The position numbers and the translations under genes are program-made. Below, piece by piece: positions 56,000 through 64,000 of a stretch of DNA of 64,000 bases. Source of the DNA: Georgenia yuyongxinii (GTDB lineage Bacteria > Actinomycetota > Actinomycetes > Actinomycetales > Actinomycetaceae). The notes under the pieces are model-generated. The model was not told the origin of the DNA. It worked only from the letters and a program-made list of their open reading frames with translations, and did no database searches. Position 1 is the first letter of the stretch; the number at the start of each line of letters is the position of its first letter. The stretch lies in the NCBI RefSeq assembly GCF_006352065.1, contig NZ_CP040915.1:2604001-2668000 (forward strand), read 5' to 3'.

Positions 56000-57505
56000 G
56001 TGGAAGCGCTCGACCTCGCGCGGTGGCAGTTCGGGATCACCACCGTGTACCACTTCATCCTCGTCCCGCTCACGATCGGCCTGTCGCCGCTCGTGGCGAT
56101 CATGCACACCGCATGGGTGCGCACCGGGAACGAGCGCTGGCACCGCCTGACCAAGTTCTTCGGCAAGGTGCTCCTGATCAACTTCGCCCTGGGTGTGGCC
56201 ACGGGCATCGTGCAGGAGTTCCAGTTCGGGATGAACTGGTCGGAGTACTCCCGGTTCGTGGGCGACATCTTCGGCGCCCCGCTCGCGATCGAGGCCCTCG
56301 CGGCGTTCTTCCTCGAGTCCACCTTCCTGGGGCTGTGGATCTTCGGTGAGGGCAAGCTGCCCAAGTGGCTGCACAGCGCCTGCATCTGGGCCGTGGCCGT
56401 AGGCACGACCCTGTCGGCGTACTGGATCCTCGCCGCGAACTCCTGGATGCAGCACCCGGTCGGGGCGGTGTTCAACCCCGAGACCGGGCGCGCGGAGCTC
56501 GACGGCGTGGGCGGCTTCCTCGAGGTCATCACCAACAACACCCTCGTCGCGGCGTTCACGCACACCCTCACCGCGTCCTGGCTGGTCGCGGGCACGTTCG
56601 TCGCCGGGATCTGCGGCTGGTGGATCGTCCGGTCGGTGCGGGCCGGACGCGAGCACGAGGCTCGGCAGGTGTGGCGTACCGGTGCCTACGTGGGCCTGGT
56701 GACCATGCTCATCGCGGGCGTCGGCGTCGGGATCACCGGTGACTTCCAGGGCAAGCTCATGTACGAGCAGCAGCCGATGAAGATGTCCGCGGCCGAGGGC
56801 CACGTCGAGGGCGGGGAGGCCGTCCCGTTCTCGCTGCTCGCGATCGGTGACCTGTCCGGCGACCCCGAGAACGTCCAGCACCTCGTCAAGATCCCGGGCG
56901 TGACGTCCTTCCTGGGCACGGGGTCCTTCACCGGCGAGGACAGCTACCTGCCCGGCGTCAACGACCTGCAGGAGGAGTACACCGAGCGGTACGCCGACCA
57001 GTTCGGCACCGATGTGGACTACATCCCCAACCTTGCGGTCACCTACTGGTCCTTCCGGCTCATGATCGGGCTGGCCGCGTTCTCCGCCGCGCTGGCCGTG
57101 GCCGGGCTGTGGCTGCTGCGCCGCGGCCGCGTCACCGACGCCACGTGGTTCTCGCGCCTGTGCCTGGTGGCCCTGCCGATGCCTTTCCTGGCCTCGTCGT
57201 TCGGCTGGATCTTCACCGAGATGGGCCGCCAGCCCTGGGTGGTCCACCCCAACCCTGCCAACCCGGTCGACCAGGTCTACATGCTGACCCAGGACGGCGT
57301 CTCCACCGTCGTTCCCGCCGGCACCGTGCTCACCTCGATGGTGGTGTTCACCCTGCTGTACGCGGCGCTGGGGGTGGTGTGGTTCCTGCTGATCAAACGG
57401 TACGTCCGCGAGGGCGTCGAGCCCCTGGCCGAGGACCGCACCGACGAGCCGGACGAGGTGACGAGCTCCGAGGAGCTCGAACCGACCCTGTCCTTCGCGT
57501 ACTGA
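56000..57505 (+). CDS. cydA: Cytochrome bd ubiquinol/menaquinol oxidase subunit I
   Basis: A 501-residue membrane subunit carrying hemes b558, b595 and d. Visible ligands are His18 (VYHFILVPLTIG), His188 (AAFTHTLTASW) and Met355 (YWSFRLMIGL). The proton-channel glutamates are in IEALAAFFLEST (Glu98, Glu106), and the GRQPW signature (409-413) marks the family. The periplasmic Q-loop is of the short type usual in Gram-positives. It reduces O2 at very low concentrations without proton pumping. The GTG start at 56000 has GAAGGG upstream and begins the canonical N-terminus. A Dos-like box precedes it. Confidence 0.97.
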   Translation: MEALDLARWQFGITTVYHFILVPLTIGLSPLVAIMHTAWVRTGNERWHRLTKFFGKVLLINFALGVATGIVQEFQFGMNWSEYSRFVGDIFGAPLAIEALAAFFLESTFLGLWIFGEGKLPKWLHSACIWAVAVGTTLSAYWILAANSWMQHPVGAVFNPETGRAELDGVGGFLEVITNNTLVAAFTHTLTASWLVAGTFVAGICGWWIVRSVRAGREHEARQVWRTGAYVGLVTMLIAGVGVGITGDFQGKLMYEQQPMKMSAAEGHVEGGEAVPFSLLAIGDLSGDPENVQHLVKIPGVTSFLGTGSFTGEDSYLPGVNDLQEEYTERYADQFGTDVDYIPNLAVTYWSFRLMIGLAAFSAALAVAGLWLLRRGRVTDATWFSRLCLVALPMPFLASSFGWIFTEMGRQPWVVHPNPANPVDQVYMLTQDGVSTVVPAGTVLTSMVVFTLLYAALGVVWFLLIKRYVREGVEPLAEDRTDEPDEVTSSEELEPTLSFAY

Positions 57506-57537
57506 CCGCCCGCGCCGCTGAACTGGAGACGTAGACC

Positions 57538-58614
57538 ATGGATCTCCCCCTGTTGTGGTTCCTCCTCATCGCCGTCCTGTGGACGGGCTACCTCGTCCTC
57601 GAGGGCTTCGACTTCGGCGTGGGCATGCTGCTCAAGCCGTTCGCGCGGGACGAGAAGGAGCGCCGTGTGCTGCTGCGCTCGATCGGCCCGGTCTGGGACG
57701 GCAACGAGGTGTGGCTGCTTACCGCGGGCGGCGCCACCTTCGCCGCCTTCCCGGAGTGGTACGCCACGATGTTCTCCGGCATGTACCTGCCCCTGCTGCT
57801 GATCCTGCTCGCGCTGATCGTGCGGGTCTGCGCCATCGAGTGGCGCGCGAAGATCGACGACCCGGCGTGGCGGAACCGCTGGGACTGGGCGCACACCATC
57901 GGCGCCTGGGTGCCCGCGGTGCTCTGGGGTGTCGCGTTCGCCAACCTCGTCCAGGGCATGGAGATCGAGGTCATCGACGGCAACCACCAGCTCGTCGGCG
58001 GGTTCTTCTCCCTGCTCACCCCGTTCACGCTGCTCGGCGGTGTCATGACGGCGGTCGTCTTCCTCACCCACGGGGCGGTGTTCCTCGCCCTGAAGACCGA
58101 CGGCGAGGTCCGCGAGCGCGCCGGTGCGCTGGCCCAGCGCCTGTCCGTGGTCTCCGTGGTGGTGGCCGGCGCGTGGGCGGTGTGGGCGCAGCTGGCCTTC
58201 TCCGCGCACGTGTGGACGTGGGCGCCGCTCGCCGTCGCCGCGCTCGCGCTGGTCGGCGTCGTCGTGACCACCCGGGCGCGCCGGGAGGGCTGGGCGTTCA
58301 CCCTCAATGCCCTCGCGATCGTCGCGGCGGTGGTGCTCATCTTCGGGACGATGTTCCCCAACGTCATGCCGTCCTCGATCGACCCCGCGTTCTCGCTGAG
58401 CATCGACGCCGCCGCGTCCTCGCAGGCCACCATGCAGGTGATGAGCGTGGTCGCCCTGGTCCTGGTGCCGGTCGTCCTGGCCTACCAGGGCTGGACCTAC
58501 TGGGTGTTCCGCAAGCGCATCAGCACCCACGAGATCGGCGGCCACGAGGGCCTGTCCCCGCAGCCGGCCGGGTCCGAGGGCCACGGGGAGCCGCGGGGCA
58601 CACTGATCCGGTGA
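57538..58614 (+). CDS. cydB: Cytochrome bd oxidase subunit II
   Basis: A 358-residue membrane subunit with about nine helices, beginning MDLPLLWFLLIAVLWTGYLVLEGFDFGVGMLLKPFARDEKERR, the family hallmark. GPVWDGNEVWLLTAGGATFAAFPEWYATMFSG follows. The ATG at 57538 is 32 nt after cydA; a GGAGAC site precedes it. Its end overlaps cydD by GTGA. Required for assembly with CydA. Confidence 0.97.
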   Translation: MDLPLLWFLLIAVLWTGYLVLEGFDFGVGMLLKPFARDEKERRVLLRSIGPVWDGNEVWLLTAGGATFAAFPEWYATMFSGMYLPLLLILLALIVRVCAIEWRAKIDDPAWRNRWDWAHTIGAWVPAVLWGVAFANLVQGMEIEVIDGNHQLVGGFFSLLTPFTLLGGVMTAVVFLTHGAVFLALKTDGEVRERAGALAQRLSVVSVVVAGAWAVWAQLAFSAHVWTWAPLAVAALALVGVVVTTRARREGWAFTLNALAIVAAVVLIFGTMFPNVMPSSIDPAFSLSIDAAASSQATMQVMSVVALVLVPVVLAYQGWTYWVFRKRISTHEIGGHEGLSPQPAGSEGHGEPRGTLIR

Positions 58615-60422
58615 AGCCGCTCGACCCCCGACTCCTCCACCACGCCCGGGCCGCCCGTCGCTACATCGCCCTGACGGCGCTGACCGGCTTCACGACGGCG
58701 GCCCTGGTGGTGGCCCAGGCGCTGCTCCTCTCCCGGGCCATCTCCCCCGTCATCGAGGGCCGGGCCGGGTGGGCCGACGTCGCGCACCTGGTCGGGTGGT
58801 TCGTGGCCGTCGTCGCGGCACGGTTCGGGGTGCTCATGGTCCAGGAGACCTTCGCGCACCGCGCCGCCCGCGACGTCATCACCGACCTGCGCGCCCAGGT
58901 CCTGGCCCGGGCGGTCGAGCACGGGCCCCGCTGGCTCGCCGACGGGCACGGCGCCCAGGTGGTCACCCTCGCCACCCGCGGCCTGGACGACCTCGAGCCG
59001 TACTTCGTGCGTTACCTGCCCCAGCTGCTGCTCGCCGCCACGGTCACCCCCGCCTCGCTGCTGGTGGTCTTCGGTCTCGACCTCGTCTCCGCGCTGATCA
59101 TCACCGTGACGCTGCCGCTGATCCCGGTGTTCATGTGGCTGATCGGCCTGCTCACCCAGCGGTTCGCGGCCGAGAAGCTCCTCGCGATGCAGCGGCTGGG
59201 GGCGCAGCTGCTAGACCTGCTCGCCGGGCTCGGCACCCTCAAGGCTCTCGGGCGCGAGCACGGTCCGGGCCGGCGCGTGGGCGAGCTCGGCCGCGCCTAC
59301 ACGCGCACCACGATGGCCACGCTGCGGGTGGCGTTCCTCTCCGGCGCGGTGCTGGAGTTCCTCGCCTCCCTCTCCGTGGCTCTGGTGGCCGTGGTCATCG
59401 GCACCCGGCTCGTGGCCGGCAACCTCGACCTCACCACCGGCCTGGCGGTGCTCATGCTCGCCCCGGAGATCTACAAGCCCATCCGTGAGGTGGGTTCCCA
59501 GTTCCATTCCTCCGCCGACGGCGTCGCCGCCGCCGAGCAGGCCTTCGCCGTGCTCGACCGGCCGATCCCGCCGGCCGGCACCGCACCAGCGCCCGACCTG
59601 CGCCGCACCACCATCGTGCTCGACGGCGTCGGCGTCGCCGCCCCCGGCCGCAACACCTGGGCCCCGTGGCACCTCGACGCCCGGATCCGCCCGGGCCGCG
59701 TCGTCGCGCTCGTGGGTCCCTCCGGGGCGGGCAAGACCACGGCCGCGTCCGTGGTGCTGGGGCTGCTGCGCCCCGACGCCGGCCGCGTCAGGCTGGACTC
59801 GGGTGCGGGCGAGGTCAGCCCGGAGCCGGGCGCCGACGAGGTCCGCCCGGACCAGGGCGCCGGCGGGCCGGCGCTCGACCTCGCCGACGTCGACCCCGCC
59901 GCCTGGCGCGCCCAGGTGGCCTGGGTGCCGCAGCGGCCGATCATCCTCGCCGGCACCGTGCGGGAGAACGTCCTCGGCGACGCCGCCGACGAGGTCGATG
60001 CGCGCGCCGTCGCCGCCGCCGCGGCCACCGGCCTGACCGAGGTGCTCGCCGCCCTGCCCGCCGGCTGGGACACCGTGCTCGGCCAGGGCGGGGCGGGCCT
60101 GTCGGTCGGGCAGCGTCAGCGCCTGGCCCTGACCCGCACCCTCCTGGGCGACGAGCAGCTGGTGGTCCTCGACGAGCCCACCGCACACCTCGACGCGGCC
60201 TCCGAGCGCTTCGTGCTCGACGCCGTCGCCGCGCTGCGCGACGCCGGACGCACCGTCCTGGTCATCGCCCACCGCGCGGCCGTGGTGGCGATGGCCGACG
60301 ACGTCGTCACGGTGCAGTCCCGCACCGGCGTGATTGGCGAGAGGGACGTGCCCCCACTCGCCGACCGTGCCGCGCCGACGGCCACCCAACCCGCCGCCGA
60401 GGCCGTGGAGGCCCGCCCGTGA
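58611..60422 (+). CDS. cydD: Cytochrome bd assembly ABC exporter subunit CydD
   Basis: A 603-residue fused transmembrane-ATPase half-transporter. The membrane domain (about 1-320) is followed by an ATPase with Walker A GPSGAGKTT. An Asp/Glu/Gly spacer with two similar units (GAGEVSPEPGADEVRPDQGAG) is inserted after Walker A, then Q-loop VPQRP, signature LSVGQRQR and Walker B VVLDEPTAHLD. With CydC it exports glutathione or cysteine (in the characterised E. coli system), which is needed for heme d insertion. The GTG start overlaps cydB's stop. Confidence 0.93.
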   Translation: MKPLDPRLLHHARAARRYIALTALTGFTTAALVVAQALLLSRAISPVIEGRAGWADVAHLVGWFVAVVAARFGVLMVQETFAHRAARDVITDLRAQVLARAVEHGPRWLADGHGAQVVTLATRGLDDLEPYFVRYLPQLLLAATVTPASLLVVFGLDLVSALIITVTLPLIPVFMWLIGLLTQRFAAEKLLAMQRLGAQLLDLLAGLGTLKALGREHGPGRRVGELGRAYTRTTMATLRVAFLSGAVLEFLASLSVALVAVVIGTRLVAGNLDLTTGLAVLMLAPEIYKPIREVGSQFHSSADGVAAAEQAFAVLDRPIPPAGTAPAPDLRRTTIVLDGVGVAAPGRNTWAPWHLDARIRPGRVVALVGPSGAGKTTAASVVLGLLRPDAGRVRLDSGAGEVSPEPGADEVRPDQGAGGPALDLADVDPAAWRAQVAWVPQRPIILAGTVRENVLGDAADEVDARAVAAAAATGLTEVLAALPAGWDTVLGQGGAGLSVGQRQRLALTRTLLGDEQLVVLDEPTAHLDAASERFVLDAVAALRDAGRTVLVIAHRAAVVAMADDVVTVQSRTGVIGERDVPPLADRAAPTATQPAAEAVEARP

Positions 60423-62356
60423 CCGCGACCACGACCCCCGCCCGGCCGGTGCCCGGTCCATCCCGCACCGCCGTCAACTCGGCGGCGCCCGACCGACCCC
60501 GCGCCGTCCTGCCCGCCACCGAGCGCCGCGCGCTACGACGCGCCCTCACCCTGCTCGATCTGGACCGGGAGCGGCTGCTGTGGGCGATCCTGGCCGGCAG
60601 CGCGGGGCTGGGCAGCGCCGTCGCCCTGAGCGCGTGCGCCGCCTGGCTCATCGCCCGGGCGTCCCAGATGCCACCGGTGCTGGAGCTGTCGATCGCGTCC
60701 GTGGCGGTACGCATGTTCGGCATCTCGCGCGGGCTCATGCGCTACCTCGAGCGACTGGCCTCGCACGAGGTGGCGCTGCGTGGCATGGCGTCGCTGCGCG
60801 AGCACGTCTACCGCACGCTGGCCGACGGGCGCACCGACGCCGTCGCCGGGCTGCGCCGCGGTGACCTGCTGGCCCGCACCGGCGCCGACGTCGACGCCGT
60901 CGGCGACGTGGTGGTCCGGGCGATCCTGCCGGCCGCCGTGGCCGCCGTCGTCGGGCTCGGCTCGGTGGTGCTGGTCGGGTGGCAGCACATCGGCATCGGG
61001 GCGGTGCTGGCCGGGTGCCTGCTCGTGGCCGGGCTGGTGGGGCCGTGGCTGACCATGCGGGCCGCCCGCCTGTCCGAGCACGCCCAGATCCTTGCCCGGG
61101 CCGAGCTGGCCGTCACCGCGCAGACGATGGTCGACGGCGCCGCGGAGCTGATCGTGTCCGGGCGGCTGCCGCGGATGCTGGGGCACCTGGCGGGGACCGA
61201 GCGGGTGCTGGCGCGGGCCAAGGACGCCGCGGCGCGCCCGGCGGCGCTGGCGGCCGGGATCGACACCCTGGCCATGGGCGCGGCCGTGCTCGGTGCGCTG
61301 GTGCTGGGCATCCCGGCCACCATCACGGGATCGATGGAGCAGATCGAGCTGGCGGTGGTGGTCCTGACGCCGCTCGCGGCGTTCGAGGGCACCGCGCTGC
61401 TCGGCCCGGCCGCGATCCAGCTGGTGCGCTCCGGCGGCGCCGCCGTGCGCGTCATGGAGCTGCTCGACACCGCTTCCGGCCCCTTGCTCCCCCGCGATCT
61501 CCCCCACCATGTTTCCCTCGAGATGTCATCTTCTCCGCGAGATGTCACGGCGCCCGGCCCCCACCTCACCGCACGCTCGCTCGCCGTCGGGTGGCCCGGC
61601 GCGCCGGTGGTCGCCGAGGGCATCGACCTCGACGCCCGCCCCGGACGCGCCGTCGCCGTCGTCGGTCCCAGCGGCATCGGCAAGACCACCCTGCTGCTCG
61701 CACTGGCCGGGCTGCTGCCGCCCCGCGCGGGCGCCGCCGACCTCGACGCCGCCCCCCTGTGGAGGACGGACCGACGCGCCGTCAGCGAGCAGGTCGTGCT
61801 GACCGCCGAGGACGCGCACATCTTCGAGACCACCGTCCTGGAGAACCTGCGGGTGGCACGAGGCGACGTCACCGAGGCGGAGGCATCCGCCCTGCTCGGC
61901 CGAGCCGGCCTGGGCGCGTGGCTCGCCGGGCTGTCCGACGGGCTCGGCACCATGCTCGGCACCGACGCCACGACCATCTCCGGCGGGGAGCGCCGCCGCC
62001 TGCTCCTGGCCCGCGCGCTGGCCAGTCCCGCCCCGCTGCTGCTCCTGGACGAGCCGGGCGAGCACCTGGACCCTGTCACCGCGGACCGGCTCGTCACCGA
62101 CCTGCTCCGTTCCGGCCGCGACACAGCCGCGCCCGACTCCGCCGTCGCTGGCGCCACCGGCGCCACACGCGGCGTCGTGCTCGTCACGCACCGGCTGGCC
62201 GCTCTCGACGCCGCCGACGAGGTCATCCTGCTCGGTAGGCCCGACGGCGGCATGTCCGCCGGAGCGGCTACCGTGCTGGCACGGGGTTCGCACCGCGAGC
62301 TCCTGGCCACGGTGCCGGCCTACCGATGGGCGGCCGAGCAGGAAGAGCAGGGATGA
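60419..62356 (+). CDS. cydC: Cytochrome bd assembly ABC exporter subunit CydC
   Basis: A 645-residue half-transporter, the partner of CydD. The N-terminus (about 1-40) is Pro/Ala-rich; the membrane domain contains SACAAWLIARASQMPPVLELSIASVAVRMFGISRGLMRYLERLASHE, diagnostic of CydC. The ATPase has Walker A GPSGIGKTT, signature ISGGERRR and Walker B LLLLDEPGEHLD. The linker between the two domains contains a dispersed repeat (61519-61548) translated as LEMSSSPRDV. The GTG start overlaps cydD by 4 nt (GTGA); the end overlaps the sensor kinase gene (ATGA). Confidence 0.93.
   Translation: MTATTTPARPVPGPSRTAVNSAAPDRPRAVLPATERRALRRALTLLDLDRERLLWAILAGSAGLGSAVALSACAAWLIARASQMPPVLELSIASVAVRMFGISRGLMRYLERLASHEVALRGMASLREHVYRTLADGRTDAVAGLRRGDLLARTGADVDAVGDVVVRAILPAAVAAVVGLGSVVLVGWQHIGIGAVLAGCLLVAGLVGPWLTMRAARLSEHAQILARAELAVTAQTMVDGAAELIVSGRLPRMLGHLAGTERVLARAKDAAARPAALAAGIDTLAMGAAVLGALVLGIPATITGSMEQIELAVVVLTPLAAFEGTALLGPAAIQLVRSGGAAVRVMELLDTASGPLLPRDLPHHVSLEMSSSPRDVTAPGPHLTARSLAVGWPGAPVVAEGIDLDARPGRAVAVVGPSGIGKTTLLLALAGLLPPRAGAADLDAAPLWRTDRRAVSEQVVLTAEDAHIFETTVLENLRVARGDVTEAEASALLGRAGLGAWLAGLSDGLGTMLGTDATTISGGERRRLLLARALASPAPLLLLDEPGEHLDPVTADRLVTDLLRSGRDTAAPDSAVAGATGATRGVVLVTHRLAALDAADEVILLGRPDGGMSAGAATVLARGSHRELLATVPAYRWAAEQEEQG
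61519..61548. repeat. Dispersed repeat, copy 2, inside cydC
   Basis: CGAGATGTCAT (61519-61529) and GCGAGATGTCA (61537-61547) flank CTTCTCC. The complement matches the intergenic copy at 42763-42796 over about 28 of 30 bases, including the CGGAGAAG/CCGAGAAG centre. It is in frame and falls in the linker between the membrane and ATPase domains, where an insertion is tolerated. Confidence 0.65.
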
Positions 62357-64000
62357 ACCAGAGCGGTCAGCACGGCACCGACGGCGTCACGTCCCCGCAC
62401 GCCACGGGCGGGACCGGCCGGGTGGACCCGCACGGCGGGCGCTACCCCCAGCTCGTCAACCCGCACGCCCAGCGCAGCGTCCCGCACGTCGACGGCACAC
62501 GGCGCACCATGGACACCGACACCTCCTCCCTGCTGGGCGCGGCGATCAACGTCGCCTCGCACCTGGACATCACCGACGCCCTGCGCAACTTCGTCGACCG
62601 CGCCGCGCGGCTCACCGGCGCCAAGTACGCCGCCCTGGGTGTCCTCGACGCACGCGGGGACACCACCGCGTTCGTGCAGGTGGGCGTCACCGAGGAGGAG
62701 GTCGAGGTGCTCGGCCACCCGCCACGCGGCCGGGGCCTGCTCGGCGCCATCCCGGTGGACGGCCCCCTGCTCCTGGACGACCTGACCACGCACCCGGACT
62801 TCGGCGGCTTCCCACCCGGCCACCCGCCCATGTACTCCTTCCTCGGGGTGCCGGTGCGGGTCCGTGAGCAGGTGTTCGGCCGGCTCTACCTCTCCGAGAA
62901 GCCCGGCGGCTTCAGCGAGCGCGACGCCCTGGACATGATGAGCCTCGCCGAGGCCGCCGCGGTCTCCATCGAGAACTCGCGCCTGTACACCGAGGCCCGC
63001 AACCGGGAGCGGTGGATCAGCGTCAGCCAGGACATCACCACCACCCTGCTCGAAGGCACCGAGGAGGAGGAGGCCCTCGAGATGATCGCCGCGCGGCTGC
63101 GCGTGGTCGCCGAGGCCGATACCGCCCTGATCATCCTGCCGTCGGTGGGCGACGCGTGGGCGTGCGAGATTGCGGACGGCATGGGCGCGCGTGACCTCCT
63201 GGGCCTCGTCTTCCCGCCCGACGGACGCGCCATGACGGTGCTGAGGGAGGGGGCCGGCATGATGGTCGACTCCCTCACCCGGCTGCGCACGCTGCGGCTG
63301 AAGGAGCTCGCGCAGTTCGGGGCCGCGCTGTACGCGCCCATGATGCTGCGCGGCGAGGGCCGCGGCGTCATCCTCCTGCTACGCAAGATCGGCGCACCGG
63401 AGTTCGACGAGTCCGACCTGGCGATGGCCGAGTCCGTGGCGGGCCAGGCTGCCCTGGCCCTGGAGCTCGCCGCCGCGCGTCACGCCCAGGACGTCGCCTC
63501 GTTGCTCGACGAGCGCGCTCGCATCGGCCGGGACCTGCACGACCTCGCGATCCAGCAGCTCTTCGCCACCGGCATGCAGATCGAGAACGCGCGCGCCGAC
63601 ATGGCGGGCCGCGGTCAGCCGTACCTCGCCGGCCTCCTCGAGGACGCGCTCAGCGGGGTCGACGAGGCGGTCAAGCAGATCCGCGCCATCGTCCACTCGC
63701 TACGCGAGCCGGACACCGCCGTCGTGCTGGTCGAACGGCTGCGGCGGGAAGCCTCCCTGGCGCGCACCTCCCTGGGGTACGCCCCCTCGCTCATCATCGA
63801 CGTGGACGGGACCGTCATCGCCGGCGACGACGACGAGAGCGCCCTGGTCGACACGGTCGACAACCGCGTGGACGCCGACATCGCGGACGACGTCGTCGCC
63901 GTGGTCCGCGAGGGCATGTCCAACGCGGCCCGGCACGCCAAGGCCGCATCGGTCCAGGTGCGGGTGAGCGTGCTGGGCTACGGGCCCACCGGTCGCGTCG
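62353..64000 (+). CDS. DevS/DosS-type GAF sensor histidine kinase (3' end outside window)
   Basis: The frame runs from ATG 62353 to the window edge (549 complete codons). Architecture: an N-terminal tail (about 1-55), then GAF-A (about 60-205) with HPPMYSFLGVPVRVREQVFGRLYLSEKPGGFSERD; His157 occupies the position near the heme ligand His149 of mycobacterial DevS. GAF-B follows (about 220-375). The HisKA_3 box RARIGRDLHDLAIQQLFATGMQIE has phospho-acceptor His396 (His395 in DevS). The HATPase N-box is REGMSNAARHAKA. Such kinases sense O2, NO, CO or redox state through GAF-bound heme. The start overlaps cydC's stop as ATGA, so it is the fifth gene of a cydABDC operon. The cognate regulator is expected just beyond the edge. 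The catalytic G-boxes are cut off. Confidence 0.92.
   Translation, partial: MNQSGQHGTDGVTSPHATGGTGRVDPHGGRYPQLVNPHAQRSVPHVDGTRRTMDTDTSSLLGAAINVASHLDITDALRNFVDRAARLTGAKYAALGVLDARGDTTAFVQVGVTEEEVEVLGHPPRGRGLLGAIPVDGPLLLDDLTTHPDFGGFPPGHPPMYSFLGVPVRVREQVFGRLYLSEKPGGFSERDALDMMSLAEAAAVSIENSRLYTEARNRERWISVSQDITTTLLEGTEEEEALEMIAARLRVVAEADTALIILPSVGDAWACEIADGMGARDLLGLVFPPDGRAMTVLREGAGMMVDSLTRLRTLRLKELAQFGAALYAPMMLRGEGRGVILLLRKIGAPEFDESDLAMAESVAGQAALALELAAARHAQDVASLLDERARIGRDLHDLAIQQLFATGMQIENARADMAGRGQPYLAGLLEDALSGVDEAVKQIRAIVHSLREPDTAVVLVERLRREASLARTSLGYAPSLIIDVDGTVIAGDDDESALVDTVDNRVDADIADDVVAVVREGMSNAARHAKAASVQVRVSVLGYGPTGRV

Overview
This window is about 70% G+C and is packed with genes typical of a free-living, aerobic actinobacterium. 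Markers include a single-chain 1,650-residue NAD-glutamate dehydrogenase, the mycobacterial-type LigD and Ku end-joining pair, a DUF222-HNH protein, DUF6510 and DUF6318 proteins, and an RNase E/G with a very long acidic N-terminus. The mix suggests Micrococcales (a Georgenia/Cellulomonas-like relative). That placement is an inference; no rRNA is present.

Layout. 1-7 kb: thioredoxin, a CGNR zinc-finger regulator with an ordered operator array, a GIN-domain lipoprotein, an MFS exporter, and a DUF222-HNH gene whose promoter contains a perfect LexA box. 7-16 kb: NAD-glutamate dehydrogenase, dodecin, a glycogen-binding-fold protein and ligD. 16-22 kb: a molybdopterin oxidoreductase/flavin reductase/DUF6510 operon, then quinone- and aromatic-type enzymes beside a MarR regulator with a phased operator array. 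22-25.4 kb: two alpha/beta hydrolases and ku. 25.4-37.4 kb: a large sulfur-looking island. It holds a luciferase-like monooxygenase and a ten-gene leftward operon (substrate-binding lipoprotein, two permeases, a double ATPase, an FMN monooxygenase, two CMD/AhpD-like proteins, OsmC, VOC), with a divergent flavin reductase. Two short cysteine-rich leader peptides precede the two monooxygenase transcription units. 38-55 kb: the housekeeping set rne, rplU, rpmA, obgE and proB, broken into three blocks by unrelated genes, including a sugar ABC transporter. 56-64 kb: cydA-cydB-cydD-cydC followed by a translationally coupled DevS/DosS-type GAF sensor kinase that runs off the end, with a DosR-like palindrome in front of cydA.

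Two themes stand out. First, regulation can be read directly in the DNA: a LexA box, a Dos-type box, a MarR array, the CGNR array and Cys-codon leader peptides. Together they suggest DNA-damage control of the HNH gene, oxygen or redox-gas control of cytochrome bd, and cysteine-responsive control of the organosulfur island. Second, an unusual number of genes are damaged in recognisable ways. Three have in-frame internal deletions that keep both ends of the protein (PBP, VOC, NAD(P)-binding protein). Others are a metallo-hydrolase with two compensating frameshifts, a cupin lacking its N-terminus, an MFS gene with a stop at codon 4, and a luciferase-like C-terminal scrap.

Starts were chosen from Shine-Dalgarno sequences, overlaps with neighbours and family N-termini. 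No database search was possible, so family names rest on motifs and recalled family features.
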